Positions 47,581-57,309 of a stretch of 64,000 bases of DNA are shown here, piece after piece; position 1 is the stretch's first letter; every line of letters starts with the position of its first letter. Origin of the DNA: Actinomyces trachealis. GTDB lineage: Bacteria; Actinomycetota; Actinomycetes; Actinomycetales; Actinomycetaceae. The notes beneath the pieces are model-generated. The model was not told the origin of the DNA. It was given only the letters and a program-made list of their open reading frames with translations, and did no database searches. Both the position numbers and the translations under genes were made by a program. The stretch is from assembly GCF_015711475.1 (NCBI RefSeq), contig NZ_CP065027.1, positions 2,108,001 to 2,172,000 on the forward strand, in the 5' to 3' direction.

Positions 47581-48566
47581 CAGCGCACCACCCGGGCCCC
47601 AGCCACAGGCGCATCGGCGCGCACGGTGCCTAGGACGATCGGTAGGGCCTCCAGGGCGCGGGCCACGGTGGCAGCGCCAGAGTCTGGCACCAGGGCAGCG
47701 ATGGTGGGGCCGGAGCCGGAGACGATGGCGCGCAGGGCACCGGCACGCTCGGCGGTGGCGATGATGTTCTCCAACTCGGGGCGCAGGGAGAGGGCAGCGG
47801 GCTGTAGGTCATTGTGCAGACCTGCGGCCACCGCCTCCAGGTCACCGGCGCGCAAGGCAGTGGTCAAGGACTCGGGCACCGGGGCGGGCTCGGTGGAGCC
47901 GGTGCGGTCGGGAAGCTCCCCGGCAACCACCAGCTCGTCAAATCGCTTGAAGACATCCGGGGTGGACAGCCCCCACTTGGCCAAAGCAAAGACCCAGGTG
48001 AAGCGACCTTTGGACATGAGGGGGCTGAGCTGGTCGCCACGCCCGCGCCCCAGGGCGGTGAATCCGGTCAAGGGGAAGGGTACGTCGGCCCCCAACTGGG
48101 CGGCCAGGCCCATGAGTTCCTGGGAGTCCAGTCCGGTACCCCACAAGGCGTTGCAGGCCAACAGGGCGGCGGCGGCGTCGGCGGAGCCACCGGCCATGCC
48201 CCCGGCAACTGGCACGCGCTTGCGCAGCAGCAGGTCCACCCCCTCAGTCACGTCGGCATGCGTGGCCAGCAGGGAGGCGGCACGCACGGCCAAGTTGGTG
48301 CCATCCAGGGGGACGCGGGGATCCGGCTCCTCCAGACTGAGGGTGATCTGGCCTACGGCGTCGGCGCACTGACGGCGGGCGGTAACGCGCTCGATCAGGC
48401 GCACAGCCTGGAAGACGGTAACCAAGGGGTGGTAGCCGTCGGTCGTGGGAGCGCCGCAGGACAGGTACAGGTTTACCTTTCCGGGGGCCTCCACGCGCAC
48501 CGAGGCAAGTGAACTGCGGCGCTCCGGTAAGCCGGAGCCGTCAGGAACGGCACGCAGGTGGTTCAT
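47580..48566 (-). CDS. ispE: 4-diphosphocytidyl-2-C-methyl-D-erythritol kinase
   Basis: GHMP kinase of the non-mevalonate isoprenoid pathway, phosphorylating CDP-methylerythritol; cytoplasmic. 328 aa. [20 protein letters not shown] is the family N-terminal motif with the substrate Lys, [18 protein letters not shown] is the ATP loop, and [12 protein letters not shown] is the C-terminal GHMP motif. It overlaps rsmA upstream (ATGA, 4 bases) and the ABC-F gene downstream (1 base), so rsmA-ispE-ABC-F is one translationally coupled operon. Polyprenyl phosphate made from this pathway feeds the polysaccharide genes of the window. Confidence 0.96.
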   Translation of the reverse strand: MNHLRAVPDGSGLPERRSSLASVRVEAPGKVNLYLSCGAPTTDGYHPLVTVFQAVRLIERVTARRQCADAVGQITLSLEEPDPRVPLDGTNLAVRAASLLATHADVTEGVDLLLRKRVPVAGGMAGGSADAAAALLACNALWGTGLDSQELMGLAAQLGADVPFPLTGFTALGRGRGDQLSPLMSKGRFTWVFALAKWGLSTPDVFKRFDELVVAGELPDRTGSTEPAPVPESLTTALRAGDLEAVAAGLHNDLQPAALSLRPELENIIATAERAGALRAIVSGSGPTIAALVPDSGAATVARALEALPIVLGTVRADAPVAGARVVR

Positions 48567-49597
48567 GTCTGAAACGTCTCCTGGTCCTCTCGAGTGGGCT
48601 CGGTGGCGGGCACCTCATCCTTGGCAGCTTCGCGTGCGGTGGCAGTGGCCTGCGGGGCGGTCTGCGGCTGCGGGGACAGGGCCCCAGCGACTACCAGAGT
48701 CTCGGTAATGGCCGCGAAGGCGGTGACCTCCAGGGTCTCCCCGCGGGCACTGGGGTTCACGCCAGCGGCACGCAGAGCTGCCTCAGCCTGGGCGGGGCTC
48801 CCGGCCAGGTCTGCCAAGGCCTTGCGCAGGGTCTTGCGGCGCTGCGCGAAGGCGGCGTCTACGACGGCAAAGACCTGCTCGCGGCTAGCGGTGGTGCTTG
48901 GGGGCTCGCGGCGCACCAGTTCCACCAGGGCGGAGTCCACGTTCGGTACGGGCCAGAAGACGGTGCGGCCAATGGTGATGGTGCGGCGGGCGGCGGCGTA
49001 CCAGGCGGCTTTGACGGAGGGCACGCCGTAGGTGCGGCTGCCGGGCCCGGCAGCGAGCCGGTCAGCCACCTCTGCCTGCACCATCACGGTAAGGCTGCCC
49101 AGGCTAGGCAGTGAAGCCAGCAGGATCAGCAGCACGGGCACAGCCACGTTGTAGGGCAAGTTAGCCACCAGCCGGGTGGGGGCCATCCAGTTCTCTGGCA
49201 GCTGGAGGGCTTCCAGACTGGTGATGGTCAGGGCGTCAGCCTGGACCACGTGCAAACGCTCAGCAGCCGGGGGCATGCGGTCCGCGATGGTGACTGGCAG
49301 GGCGCGGGCCAGTTGCGGGTCAATCTCGACGGCGACTACGCGGGCGCCGGTTTCCAGCAGGGCGAGAGTCAAAGAGCCTAAGCCCGGGCCGACCTCCAGT
49401 ACGGTGTCCTGCGCGGTAACGGCGGCGCTGCTCACGATGCGGCGGACCGTCCCGGCGTCATGCACAAAGTTCTGCCCCAGGGTCTTAGTGGGACGGATAC
49501 CCAGGGCGGTTGACAGCGCACGGACCTCCGCCGGACCCAGCAGGCCAGCGGCCGGGGGCTGCGGACTGTTCCGGGGCAGGCTCTCTGGCATGGCCAC
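48563..49597 (-). CDS. rsmA: 16S rRNA dimethyladenosine transferase
   Basis: Also called KsgA. It dimethylates two adjacent adenines near the 3' end of 16S rRNA during 30S maturation. 344 aa, longer than E. coli KsgA because of an N-terminal extension and an Ala/Thr/Pro-rich C-terminal tail. Markers are [18 protein letters not shown], the SAM motif [24 protein letters not shown], and the catalytic [11 protein letters not shown]. The start is GTG at 49597 or ATG at 49591. It lies directly downstream of the rpfB-like gene in the same direction, as in mycobacteria, and overlaps ispE by 4 bases. Confidence 0.96.
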   Translation of the reverse strand: MAMPESLPRNSPQPPAAGLLGPAEVRALSTALGIRPTKTLGQNFVHDAGTVRRIVSSAAVTAQDTVLEVGPGLGSLTLALLETGARVVAVEIDPQLARALPVTIADRMPPAAERLHVVQADALTITSLEALQLPENWMAPTRLVANLPYNVAVPVLLILLASLPSLGSLTVMVQAEVADRLAAGPGSRTYGVPSVKAAWYAAARRTITIGRTVFWPVPNVDSALVELVRREPPSTTASREQVFAVVDAAFAQRRKTLRKALADLAGSPAQAEAALRAAGVNPSARGETLEVTAFAAITETLVVAGALSPQPQTAPQATATAREAAKDEVPATEPTREDQETFQT

Positions 49598-49669
49598 AGC
49601 CTACCGGCAGGCACGGGCAGCAATCCGCAGGGGTACCCCGCCGCCAGTGCCGCTGGTGGGCCCGCGCCC

Positions 49670-50632
49670 TTAGAGCAATCCGAGCTTCCTGGCGCAGGCA
49701 GGCCACTGACCCCAACCAGCGCGCGCCTGCAGCTTCTGGGCTATGGCGGTCTGCTCGGCCGCGCTGGCCTCAGAGGGCAGCCCCTGACCACCTAGGCTCC
49801 GCCAGGTGGGCAAGGAGAACTGGTACATGCCGTAGTAGCCGTTGCCGGTGTTGATAGAGGGGTTACCCCCGGACTCGCACCGGGCCAGCGCCGCCCAGAC
49901 GTCGCCCGAGGCGCCAGCGGTCTCTGCGTTGCCGCCCGACGCGGCGGCTTGGCCGCCGCTGGCGGTCTTGGGCTCTGGCTTCTTCTCCCGGGTGCCTACG
50001 AGCACGACCTCGTCAACCTTGGCAGTGGCCACCACCAGCGCCGAGACCTCCCGCGAAACCTCCTGACCACCAACCGTACGCACCGTGTAAGTCGTACGAG
50101 TCACCCCATCCACACCAGGAATCTTGACCTTCCTCTCGCCCTTGTCGAGCTGGTCGTTTTCCTGTTCCACGGTGCGGTGAGGATCCTTCTCCTCCTTGGC
50201 CTCGGTAGTCACCGTGACGTGGTTGACCGTCACGGTTTCCCCGGCGGTGGGGGCGGCGTCCAGGGCTACAGAGACGGTGTCGCCGTTGGCGGTGCTCACT
50301 GCCACTCCGGCTTCCATGAGTGCACCACCCCAGGTGGCGGCGCCGGTGCGCTCGGACCGGCTCTGGCCATCAATCACCAGGGTGTAGTCCACGGCGGCGT
50401 CGGCGGCGAGAGCCTCACCGATCGCGGGCAGGGCGGCGCTCGGGAGGACACTGGCAGTATCAGCGTGGGCCTGCGGCTGGCCCTGTAGCGCTGCGGCGTA
50501 GGCGGCCCCGGAAACTGTCATGGCGACAGCGGCGGCTACTGCTGCGGCACGGAGCATGCTACCTCGCAGGAGTCCGCTGCTGGCGTGCGCATCCCCGGCA
50601 CCAAGCTGGGTTTGCTCGCGGGAGTCAGTCAT
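49670..50632 (-). CDS. rpfB: Resuscitation-promoting factor (RpfB-like): DUF348, G5 and transglycosylase domains
   Basis: Secreted peptidoglycan-cleaving enzyme, 320 aa. A membrane helix (about 27-48, MLRAAAVAAAVAMTVSGAAY) is followed by a DUF348-type repeat (about 80-145), a G5 domain (about 147-215: EEKDPHRTVEQENDQLDKGE, TRTTYTVRT), a Gly/Ala linker, and a C-terminal Rpf domain (about 245-320: WAALARCESGGNPSINTG, YYGMYQFSLPTW) with the catalytic Glu in CESG. AAGGAAGGG precedes the ATG. RpfB next to rsmA and ispE is the conserved actinobacterial order. Two G5 paralogues follow upstream with different catalytic domains. Confidence 0.93.
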   Translation of the reverse strand: MTDSREQTQLGAGDAHASSGLLRGSMLRAAAVAAAVAMTVSGAAYAAALQGQPQAHADTASVLPSAALPAIGEALAADAAVDYTLVIDGQSRSERTGAATWGGALMEAGVAVSTANGDTVSVALDAAPTAGETVTVNHVTVTTEAKEEKDPHRTVEQENDQLDKGERKVKIPGVDGVTRTTYTVRTVGGQEVSREVSALVVATAKVDEVVLVGTREKKPEPKTASGGQAAASGGNAETAGASGDVWAALARCESGGNPSINTGNGYYGMYQFSLPTWRSLGGQGLPSEASAAEQTAIAQKLQARAGWGQWPACARKLGLL

Positions 50633-50760
50633 TACAAGACCCTTCCTTTAAGGCTTTCGCACAGGACGATACCCGGCTGCCAGCCCCTTGGTCCCTTCAT
50701 GGGGCGCAAATCACGAGCAGATGCGCGGTTCAGGGAAGCCGCGTGCCTGCTCTTACTCAG

Positions 50761-51046
50761 GGCTCAGTACCAGCCGGTCGCCTCGGAGTGGGCCCAGGCC
50801 CCACAGGGGGAGCCGTAACGGCCCTGGATGTATCCCAGTCCCCACTTGATCTGGGTAGCCGGGTTAGTTTGCCAGTCCGCACCAGCGGAGGCCATCTTTG
50901 AGCCGGGCAGTGACTGCGGAATACCGTAGGCGCCAGAGGAGGGGTTGGAGGCGCGGTAGTTCCAGCCGGACTCGCGATTCCACAGGCTCACCAGGCAGGA
51001 GTACTCGCTCTCACCCCACCCATAGGAGGACAGCATGGCCTTGGCG
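50761..51046. repeat. 286-bp near-identical repeat, copy A
   Basis: Covers the 3' catalytic-domain end of the first G5-transglycosylase gene. Matches 52058-52343 with only a handful of substitutions, including at synonymous sites; offset is 1297 bases. Confidence 0.85.
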
Positions 51047-51927
51047 GTGGCCTGCGCATCGCCAGCGCTGGTGCCAGAAGCGGCGTAGCTAGGCTTGGGG
51101 GTGTAGGAGCTGCCCGCAGAGTCTGAGTCGCCGGACTGTGCGGAGGGGCCGGAGTTACTCGAACTGCCGTTGGAACCCTGTTTGTTGCTGGGCTTGGACT
51201 CGGCTGCGGGAGCCTCGGTCTTCTTCTCTCGGGTGCCCACCAGGACGACCTCGTCGGTCTTGGTGGAGGTAACCACCTGTGAGGCGACCTCGCGGCCAAT
51301 CTCCTGGCCGCTCACGGTACGCACCGTGTAGGTGGTGCGAGTGAGGCCGTCTACGCCCTGTGTCTTGACCTTCGTTTCACCCTGGTTAAGCTCGTCGGTC
51401 TCCTCCTCCACCTTGCCGTGAGGATCCTTCTCCTCCTTGACATCGGTGGTGATGGAGACATGGTTGACCGTCAGGGTCTGACCGGGGACGGGGGCGGCGT
51501 CAAGCTCGACGCTGACCTGGTCACCTACGGTGGTGTTGACGCTGACGCCCACATCCAGGAGGGCGCCGCCCCAAGTTGTGGCCTCAGAGCTGGCCTCCTG
51601 GCTCTGGCCGTCAACGACCACCGTGAAGGCGATGGGGGCGGCCCGGGGGGTGCTGGTGGCCTCACCAATGGTAGGCAGGCTCAGCGCAGCCTCGGCGGAG
51701 CCGACTGTTGGGGTCTCAGGTGCCGTCTTGATGGCGGCGGCGTAAGCGGCACCCGAGACCGCCATTGAGATGACGGCAGCGACCACACCCGCACGCAGCA
51801 CAGTGGACGCGAATGAGCATGTGCTTGCGCTCATGCAGGTCCGGGCACTGCTGAGGTCCTCACTGCCGCTATCACGGTCGTTTTCTAGGCCGTTGTCTAG
51901 GTTGTCCGTTTCCCGCTCGTAAGTCAT
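50764..51927 (-). CDS. G5-domain lytic transglycosylase-like cell-wall protein (1)
   Basis: 387 aa. A membrane helix (about 43-65, LRAGVVAAVISMAVSGAAYA), a DUF348-like domain, and a G5 domain (EEKDPHGKVEEETDELNQGE) parallel the RpfB-like neighbour. A Ser/Asn/Gly linker of about 60 residues then leads to a different C-terminal domain of about 85 residues: CLVSLWNRESGWNYRASN, SSGAYGIPQSLPGSKM, SPCGAWAHSEATGWY. This is the aggregation-promoting-factor / lysozyme-like type, with Glu in NRESGW as the likely catalytic acid. It probably trims peptidoglycan outside the cell. Its last 286 bp are nearly identical to the next gene, pointing to recent duplication or gene conversion. Confidence 0.9.
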   Translation of the reverse strand: MTYERETDNLDNGLENDRDSGSEDLSSARTCMSASTCSFASTVLRAGVVAAVISMAVSGAAYAAAIKTAPETPTVGSAEAALSLPTIGEATSTPRAAPIAFTVVVDGQSQEASSEATTWGGALLDVGVSVNTTVGDQVSVELDAAPVPGQTLTVNHVSITTDVKEEKDPHGKVEEETDELNQGETKVKTQGVDGLTRTTYTVRTVSGQEIGREVASQVVTSTKTDEVVLVGTREKKTEAPAAESKPSNKQGSNGSSSNSGPSAQSGDSDSAGSSYTPKPSYAASGTSAGDAQATAKAMLSSYGWGESEYSCLVSLWNRESGWNYRASNPSSGAYGIPQSLPGSKMASAGADWQTNPATQIKWGLGYIQGRYGSPCGAWAHSEATGWY

Positions 51928-52057
51928 GTGACCATCTTTCGTCTCGGGGCGTGCTCATCTATCCAACGGCCAGTGACCGTCGGTCAGTTTGCTGGTTGTG
52001 CTCCAGGGACATCAGTCTCAAGCTAGAGGCCGACGCGGGAGGAGGCTTCGCGGCTCA

Positions 52058-52343
52058 GGCTCAGTACCAGCCGGTCGCCTCGGAGTGGGCCCAGGCCCCA
52101 CAGGGGGAGCCGTAACGGCCCTGGATGTATCCCAGTCCCCACTTGATCTGGGTAGCCGGGTTAGTTTGCCAGTCCGCACCAGCGGAGGCCATCTTTGAGG
52201 CAGGCAGTGACTGCGGAATACCGTAGGCGCCAGAGGAGGGGTTGGTGGCGGTGTAGTTCCAGGTGGACTCGCGGTTCCACAGGCTCACCAGGCAGGAGTA
52301 CTCGCTCTCACCCCACCCATAGGAGGACAGCATGGCCTTGGCG
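52058..52343. repeat. 286-bp near-identical repeat, copy B
   Basis: Covers the catalytic-domain end of the second G5-transglycosylase gene; direct copy of 50761-51046. Confidence 0.85.
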
Positions 52344-53128
52344 ATCGCCTTGGCGGAGGCCGGGGAGGTACCGTCGCCAGCCTGGGCCACAGCCACGTCC
52401 TGCGGAGTGCCAGTACCAACCAGCACGACCTCGTCAACCTTGTTGGTGACCTGGGTGGAGGACACGGCTTCACGGCCGACCTCCTGGCCGCCAAGGGTCT
52501 TGACCTGGTGGGTGGTGCGGGTGACGCCGTCGACGCCAGCAGTTTCCACCTTCTTCTCACCCTTGATCAGAGTGTCGGTCTGCTTCTCCACGGTGCCGTG
52601 AGCCTCGGTGGTGTCAGCAGTCTGGGTGGAGGTGCTCACGTGGTGGACGGTCACGGTGGCCCCCTCGGTGGGAGCCTCGGTCAGGGGTACGGAGACAGTG
52701 TCCCCAGCGTTGCCGTCAACGCTGACGCCAGCCCCCACCAGGGCCTTACCCCAGCTGGCTGCACGGGTCGTGGCTTGCGTGGTGACACCGTCAACCACCA
52801 GGGTGAAGTTGACCGTCTGGGCCTGAGCACCCTGTTCGGTGCTGGCGGCGTCAAGACCGTTTAGGTCCAGAGCGGCACGGGCGCGGGTGTCAAACGACTG
52901 CTGCCCGCCTTCGTTCTGTACTGCTGCGTAGGCGACCGAGGAGATAGCCAGGGAGACGGCTGCGGCCACCCCACCTGCGCGGTAAACAGACGGGGGGACT
53001 GTGACTTTGGCAGGTGCTGCGACACGACGTCCGGTGGCAGGGGCGCGATGGAGGCTCGATGCTACGGCTGCGCCGAGATCGGTCAGGGTTGAGCCTAGAC
53101 CTACGCTGCTCTGGGAGTGACGACCCAC
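52061..53128 (-). CDS. G5-domain lytic transglycosylase-like cell-wall protein (2)
   Basis: 355 aa. The N-terminal cytoplasmic part (about 50 residues) precedes a membrane helix (VYRAGGVAAAVSLAISSVAY), a DUF348-like domain, a G5 domain (TAEAHGTVEKQTDTLIKGEK-like) and the same C-terminal lysozyme-like domain as its neighbour (WNRESTWNYTATN, GWY end). I chose the GTG at 53128 because AGGAAG lies 8 bases upstream; a longer frame from a GTG at 53182 lacks that site. The upstream region has three CCGCA pentamers on the coding strand. It differs from copy 1 mainly in the N-terminal two thirds. Confidence 0.9.
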   Translation of the reverse strand: MGRHSQSSVGLGSTLTDLGAAVASSLHRAPATGRRVAAPAKVTVPPSVYRAGGVAAAVSLAISSVAYAAVQNEGGQQSFDTRARAALDLNGLDAASTEQGAQAQTVNFTLVVDGVTTQATTRAASWGKALVGAGVSVDGNAGDTVSVPLTEAPTEGATVTVHHVSTSTQTADTTEAHGTVEKQTDTLIKGEKKVETAGVDGVTRTTHQVKTLGGQEVGREAVSSTQVTNKVDEVVLVGTGTPQDVAVAQAGDGTSPASAKAIAKAMLSSYGWGESEYSCLVSLWNRESTWNYTATNPSSGAYGIPQSLPASKMASAGADWQTNPATQIKWGLGYIQGRYGSPCGAWAHSEATGWY

Positions 53129-53192
53129 TGTGAGACTTCCTAACGGTCGGTAGATGTCATGCACGCTAACCGACAATTCCACACTTAAGCAA

Positions 53193-53235
53193 TGCGGTCA
53201 GTCACACTTTGCGGGGTCAGTCGGATCACCTGCGG
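53193..53235 (-). promoter_or_regulatory. CCGCA repeats upstream of G5-transglycosylase gene 2
   Basis: TGCGG on the plus strand (CCGCA on the coding strand) at 53193, 53210 and 53231. The first two are part of a longer direct repeat, TGCGG-TCAGTC and TGCGGGG-TCAGTC. They lie 65 to 107 bases before the start codon, a promoter-proximal position. Confidence 0.35.
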
Positions 53236-53284
53236 ATGTCCAGATTTTGCCCAAATTGCAACTAAACCCGCCCCTCGCAACCCC

Positions 53285-54223
53285 TCATGCCGTTCGCCAG
53301 GAGCCGTACACGGCAGTTGTGTTGCTGTTCAGAAGCGCACACATATCTTCTTCTGCTAGCCCCCTAACCCCAGCCAGGAACCGCACCGTTTCAGGCAGCA
53401 TGTACGAACCATTGGGGCGGCCACGCCAGGGCACTGGCGGCAGGTAGGGGGCGTCGGTCTCCACCAGCAGCAACTCATCGGGAAGTTCTCGCACCGCTTC
53501 ACGCAAACTGTTATTGGCTGGGTAGGTGATAGGACCCGCGATTGAGGCGTACCAGTCGTGCTCGGCGCAGGCACGTGCCAGCTCGAGGTCTCCACTGAAG
53601 CAGTGGAAAACGGTGCGCACGGGGGCGCCGTCGGCCAGCAACACCTCCACGCAGTCCTCATGGGCGTCACGGTCATGGATCTGCAGGGGCAGGTTCAGTT
53701 CCTTGGCCAGGGCGATGTGTGCCCGGAAGGCCTCACGCTGCGCCTCGCGGCCACGCTCACCGGTGCGGAAATAGTCCAGGCCGGTCTCTCCCACAGCCAC
53801 CACCACGTCCTTGTTGGCCAGCATCAGCGCCTCCAGTTGGGCTATGGCCTCATCCAGGGGCGTCGCGTGGTGCGGCCCCACTTTGGGCTCCAACCCGTCG
53901 GGGCCAATCTCCTGCACGCCACCGTGCAGCACTGCCTCATTGGGGTGGATGGCCAGCGCCACCCGCACTCCCGGCAGCGCTTTGGCCATCGCGATACTGC
54001 CGTGCCAGGTGAGGATCTCGCAGGCGGAGGTGATGATGCCGTCCACGCCGACGGCGGCAGCGCGCGCCACCAGTTCAACGGCGTCCAGGGGCGCCTCGGA
54101 GCCGGGCCCGTTCTCCTCCACTCCGAGTACCGGCAGATGTGTGTGGTTATCCACCACCGGGACCTTCAGGGGGGCGACGGCGTCGGCGGGTAGCCAGGAG
54201 CGGTCGCGGTGCTTGCGGCTCAC
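53285..54223 (-). CDS. tatD: TatD-family metal-dependent hydrolase (DNase)
   Basis: 312 aa cytoplasmic TIM-barrel hydrolase, likely a 3'-5' exonuclease for DNA or RNA repair or turnover. Metal ligands are in VVDNHTHLP (HxH near residue 27), VGETGLDYFR (Glu), QIHDRDAHED (His), VFHCFSGD (His) and VETDAPYLPP (Asp). The GTG at 54223 begins immediately after the metG stop codon (TGA then GTG), so translation is coupled. The order metG-tatD-rpfB-rsmA-ispE is conserved in actinobacteria. Confidence 0.95.
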   Translation of the reverse strand: MSRKHRDRSWLPADAVAPLKVPVVDNHTHLPVLGVEENGPGSEAPLDAVELVARAAAVGVDGIITSACEILTWHGSIAMAKALPGVRVALAIHPNEAVLHGGVQEIGPDGLEPKVGPHHATPLDEAIAQLEALMLANKDVVVAVGETGLDYFRTGERGREAQREAFRAHIALAKELNLPLQIHDRDAHEDCVEVLLADGAPVRTVFHCFSGDLELARACAEHDWYASIAGPITYPANNSLREAVRELPDELLLVETDAPYLPPVPWRGRPNGSYMLPETVRFLAGVRGLAEEDMCALLNSNTTAVYGSWRTA

Positions 54224-56065
54224 TCAGGCGCCAGTGACGTCGTTGGGGCGTGAGTCGGCGTAACGGGCCAGCTCCTCCTCGACGATGGTCTCGTCCAGTT
54301 TGACGAAGACCGGGGCAGGCTTGGCCACCGGCGTGCCCACCTGTACCTCGTGGCGGCCCCAGGTGGGGGTGGTCGTGTAGTCACCGGTGATGATCGGGTA
54401 GCTCTCGCGGCCCTGAAAGGCATCGGGCAGCACCTGGGGATCCAGCTCGGCCACCTCCTCAATATGCGGCATGGGGGCGATGTCTGCGGAGCCACCCATG
54501 ACGCGGTTTACGTCGTTGGCGGCGTGCGGCAGGAAGGGCGTGAGCATGAGGTTCAGGTCCGTGACCACCTGTGCGAGGGTGTGCAGCACGGTTCGCAGAC
54601 GCGGCTGCTGCTCCTCGCTCTTGAGCTTGAAGGGCTCGGTGTCGGCCACGTACTTGTTGGCCTCGCCTACCAGGCGCATGGCCTCCGTAAGGGCAGCCTT
54701 CTGGTGGTGGTGACGGATCAGATCACCGACGGTATCGAAGCCTTTGGCGACGGCATCCAGGAGGGTGCGGTCGATATCTTCCAGCTCGGCTGGTTCGGGG
54801 ATCTGCCCGAAGCGCTTGTGGATCATGCTGGCGGTGCGGTTGACCAGGTTGCCCCAGCCGGCGACCAGCTCCCCGTTGGTGCGGCGCACGAACTCTGCCC
54901 AAGTGAAGTCGGCGTCGGCGTTCTCCGGACCAGCGGCGGAGATGAAGTAGCGCAGAGCGTCGGCCTGGTAGCGGGACAGGAAGTCGCGCACGTAGATCAC
55001 GATGCCGTGGCTGGAGGAGAACTTCTTGCCCTCCATGGTTAGGAACTCGCTGGAGACGACCTCGGTGGGCAGGTTAAGCACGCCCAGCTCACCGGCGGTG
55101 CCGCCCTTGGTGCCCTGGCCGTTGTAGCCGAGCAGCTCGGCGGGCCAGATCTGGGAGTGGAAGACGATGTTGTCCTTGCCCATGAAGTAGTAGGACAGGG
55201 CCTGCGGGTCGTTCCACCAGTGGCGCCAGGCCTGCGGGTCCCCGGTGCGGCGGGCCCACTCGATGGAGGCCGACAGGTAGCCGATGACGGCGTCGAACCA
55301 CACGTACAGGCGCTTGGTGGGCTGGTCCTCCCAGCCGGGCACGGGGATGCCCCAGTCAATGTCGCGCGTCATGGCGCGGGGGCGGATCTCCTTGAGGATG
55401 TTCTGGGAGAAGCGGATGACGTTGGGCCGCCAGGAGCCGGATTCCTCGCGCTCGTCGAGCCAGGTGGACAGGGCCTGGGCCAGGGCGGGCAGGTCCAGGA
55501 ACCAGTGCGCCGACTCCATGAACTCGGGGATCTCCCCGTTGATGCGGGAGCGGGGGTTGATCAGCTCGGTGGGGTCAAGCTGGTTGCCGCAGGCGTCGCA
55601 CTGGTCGCCGCGGGCGCCGTCGGTGCCACAGATGGGGCAGGTACCCTCGATATAGCGGTCGGGCAGGGTGCGGCCGGTGGAGGGACTGATGGCGGAGCGG
55701 GTGACCTGCTCCACCATGTAGCCGTTATCCCGCACGGTGCGGAACATGTCCTGCACCACGTGGTAGTGGTTGCCTGCGGTAGTGCGGGTGAACAGGTCGT
55801 AAGACAGGCCGAGAGCCACCAGATCCTCGACGATCAGGCGGTTGTTGCGGTCCGCCAACTCGCGGGCGCTGATGCCCTCCTCGTCGGCGGCCACCAGGAT
55901 GGGGGTGCCGTGCTCGTCGGTGCCCGAGACCATGAGGACGTCGTGGCCTGCCATGCGCATGTAGCGGGAGAAGACGTCCGAGGGGACGCCGAAGCCTGCG
56001 ACGTGTCCGATGTGGCGGGGGCCGTTGGCGTAGGGCCAGGCGACCGCGGAGAGGATGTGGGTCAT
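54224..56065 (-). CDS. metG: Methionyl-tRNA synthetase
   Basis: 613 aa class I synthetase charging tRNA-Met. [20 protein letters not shown] carries the HIGH motif (about 18-21). The zinc site is [18 protein letters not shown] (about 142-160). The KMSKS equivalent is [12 protein letters not shown] (about 345), a form common in this subclass. The C-terminal anticodon-binding helical domain is present, without the EMAP/Trbp111 extension. It shares an operon with tatD downstream. Confidence 0.97.
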   Translation of the reverse strand: MTHILSAVAWPYANGPRHIGHVAGFGVPSDVFSRYMRMAGHDVLMVSGTDEHGTPILVAADEEGISARELADRNNRLIVEDLVALGLSYDLFTRTTAGNHYHVVQDMFRTVRDNGYMVEQVTRSAISPSTGRTLPDRYIEGTCPICGTDGARGDQCDACGNQLDPTELINPRSRINGEIPEFMESAHWFLDLPALAQALSTWLDEREESGSWRPNVIRFSQNILKEIRPRAMTRDIDWGIPVPGWEDQPTKRLYVWFDAVIGYLSASIEWARRTGDPQAWRHWWNDPQALSYYFMGKDNIVFHSQIWPAELLGYNGQGTKGGTAGELGVLNLPTEVVSSEFLTMEGKKFSSSHGIVIYVRDFLSRYQADALRYFISAAGPENADADFTWAEFVRRTNGELVAGWGNLVNRTASMIHKRFGQIPEPAELEDIDRTLLDAVAKGFDTVGDLIRHHHQKAALTEAMRLVGEANKYVADTEPFKLKSEEQQPRLRTVLHTLAQVVTDLNLMLTPFLPHAANDVNRVMGGSADIAPMPHIEEVAELDPQVLPDAFQGRESYPIITGDYTTTPTWGRHEVQVGTPVAKPAPVFVKLDETIVEEELARYADSRPNDVTGA

Positions 56066-56411
56066 GGGGTAAGACTATCCGTTCCGGGACTGTGGTCTTG
56101 GAGGAGCTAGTGACCCTATGCAGGGTTGCTGACAGGCCTGAGCCCAGGCGACTTCCTACCACGGGAGCAGCTTTGAAGCAGAGCCGCGCCTACGGGCGGA
56201 TGGGCGCGTGGCCACGCCGGTACGCTAACGAGCCGCAGGGGTACTGCTATCCGTCGCCGGACGCTAGTCTTGGCGTTTGATCCACGTACTCTTGGCTTAT
56301 GCCGCAGACCACACACTTCCCGGCTTCCCTTTCAGGGACTTGCTGTTGGGCTGCTTGCCCCCCGTCATCCCCGCAGGTCCTGCGGCCAGAACCCACATGT
56401 GATCAGCACCC
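56066..56411. promoter_or_regulatory. 346-bp intergenic region between metG and a divergent membrane-protein gene
   Basis: No gene or RNA is supported. It must contain the metG promoter and that of the gene at 56412. A perfect inverted repeat CCGCAG-GTC-CTGCGG (56371-56385) lies 27 bases before that gene's ATG and contains the same CCGCA/TGCGG pentamer seen at other promoters. Confidence 0.35.
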
Positions 56412-57251
56412 ATGAACCCGAACTCTGTACCCCAAGGTCCTCCGCGCCTGACGAAGCCACTGCTGCTGACGAGCGTCGGCTTGCTCCTGACTGTCGTGTA
56501 CACGGTCGTATTTCTGGGCATGATGACTGCTACGACCGGGCCTACTGAGGCAACGCGTACCACCCTGAGCCCCACCCCCCAAACCGTCAAGCTGACCGTT
56601 GATGAGTGGGGCATTTACAGTGACGACCCGAATATCAGCTGCTCGGTGACGGCTTCGGACGGCTCTACGGTTCCCCTCCAGCGGACCAAGCAGCGGACCT
56701 ATGTGAAGCCGGAACAGTTCTACTCCTTTGAGATTTCTGTGGAGGGCAGCTATCAGGTCTCTTGCACCTCGCCATTGCAAGCAGATTTGAATCTATCTGC
56801 CGTGGACGGCGACTACATGCGCAGCCTCAGGATGTTCCAGTTCCTGCCGATAAGTATGATTGTTGGTGCGGCTTGCCTCATCCCTGGCGGTATCTGGATG
56901 ATCCGCGTGGTTCGGAAGCGCAAGGAGTACAAGGCGGCACGCACCGCTCTCCTTGCCAACGGTGGGGACGTGGCGTCTTTAGCGTGGGGTATGAGTGCGG
57001 TCTCACCGTCCCTGATTCGGGGCGGCAGCTTTGGCGGTGTTCCTCCGGCTTTGTCTTCTCCCCTTGGATATGGCGAGGTTGCCTCAGCTGGGCCAGCGGC
57101 TTCCGCGCACACGGCCTCCGGCTTGCCTCTTCCTGGTGCGGGCAGCCAGACCGGCGCGAACCAGTTTGATAGCGCCCAGTCCAGCCCTTACGGGATCGCC
57201 CCAAAGCAGGTGATCTACCGCGCTGTCCCGGCTCAGGACGATGATCTCTAG
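56412..57251 (+). CDS. Predicted two-helix membrane protein of unknown function
   Basis: 279 aa. Helix 1 is at about 16-38 (LLLTSVGLLLTVVYTVVFLG) and helix 2 at about 141-162 (FLPISMIVGAACLIPGGIWM). Between them is an extracytoplasmic domain of about 100 residues with two Cys (ISCSVTAS, YQVSCTSP), probably disulphide-linked and beta-rich. The C-terminal cytoplasmic tail is basic then Gly/Ser/Pro-rich. I do not recognise the family; similar small membrane proteins occur near rsmI and metG in Actinomyces-like genomes, but I cannot confirm that here. It is convergent with rsmI. Confidence 0.75.
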   Translation: MNPNSVPQGPPRLTKPLLLTSVGLLLTVVYTVVFLGMMTATTGPTEATRTTLSPTPQTVKLTVDEWGIYSDDPNISCSVTASDGSTVPLQRTKQRTYVKPEQFYSFEISVEGSYQVSCTSPLQADLNLSAVDGDYMRSLRMFQFLPISMIVGAACLIPGGIWMIRVVRKRKEYKAARTALLANGGDVASLAWGMSAVSPSLIRGGSFGGVPPALSSPLGYGEVASAGPAASAHTASGLPLPGAGSQTGANQFDSAQSSPYGIAPKQVIYRAVPAQDDDL

Positions 57252-57258
57252 ACCTTGA

Positions 57259-57273
57259 CGCAGTTTCACTGCG
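57259..57273. terminator. Weak hairpin between convergent genes
   Basis: CGCAGT (57259-57264) and ACTGCG (57268-57273) form a 6-bp stem with a 3-base loop in the 58-base gap before the rsmI stop. Confidence 0.3.
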
Positions 57274-57309
57274 GGCCTGTTTGGGGGATTGTTGCCTTAA
57301 CTTCTGCAC

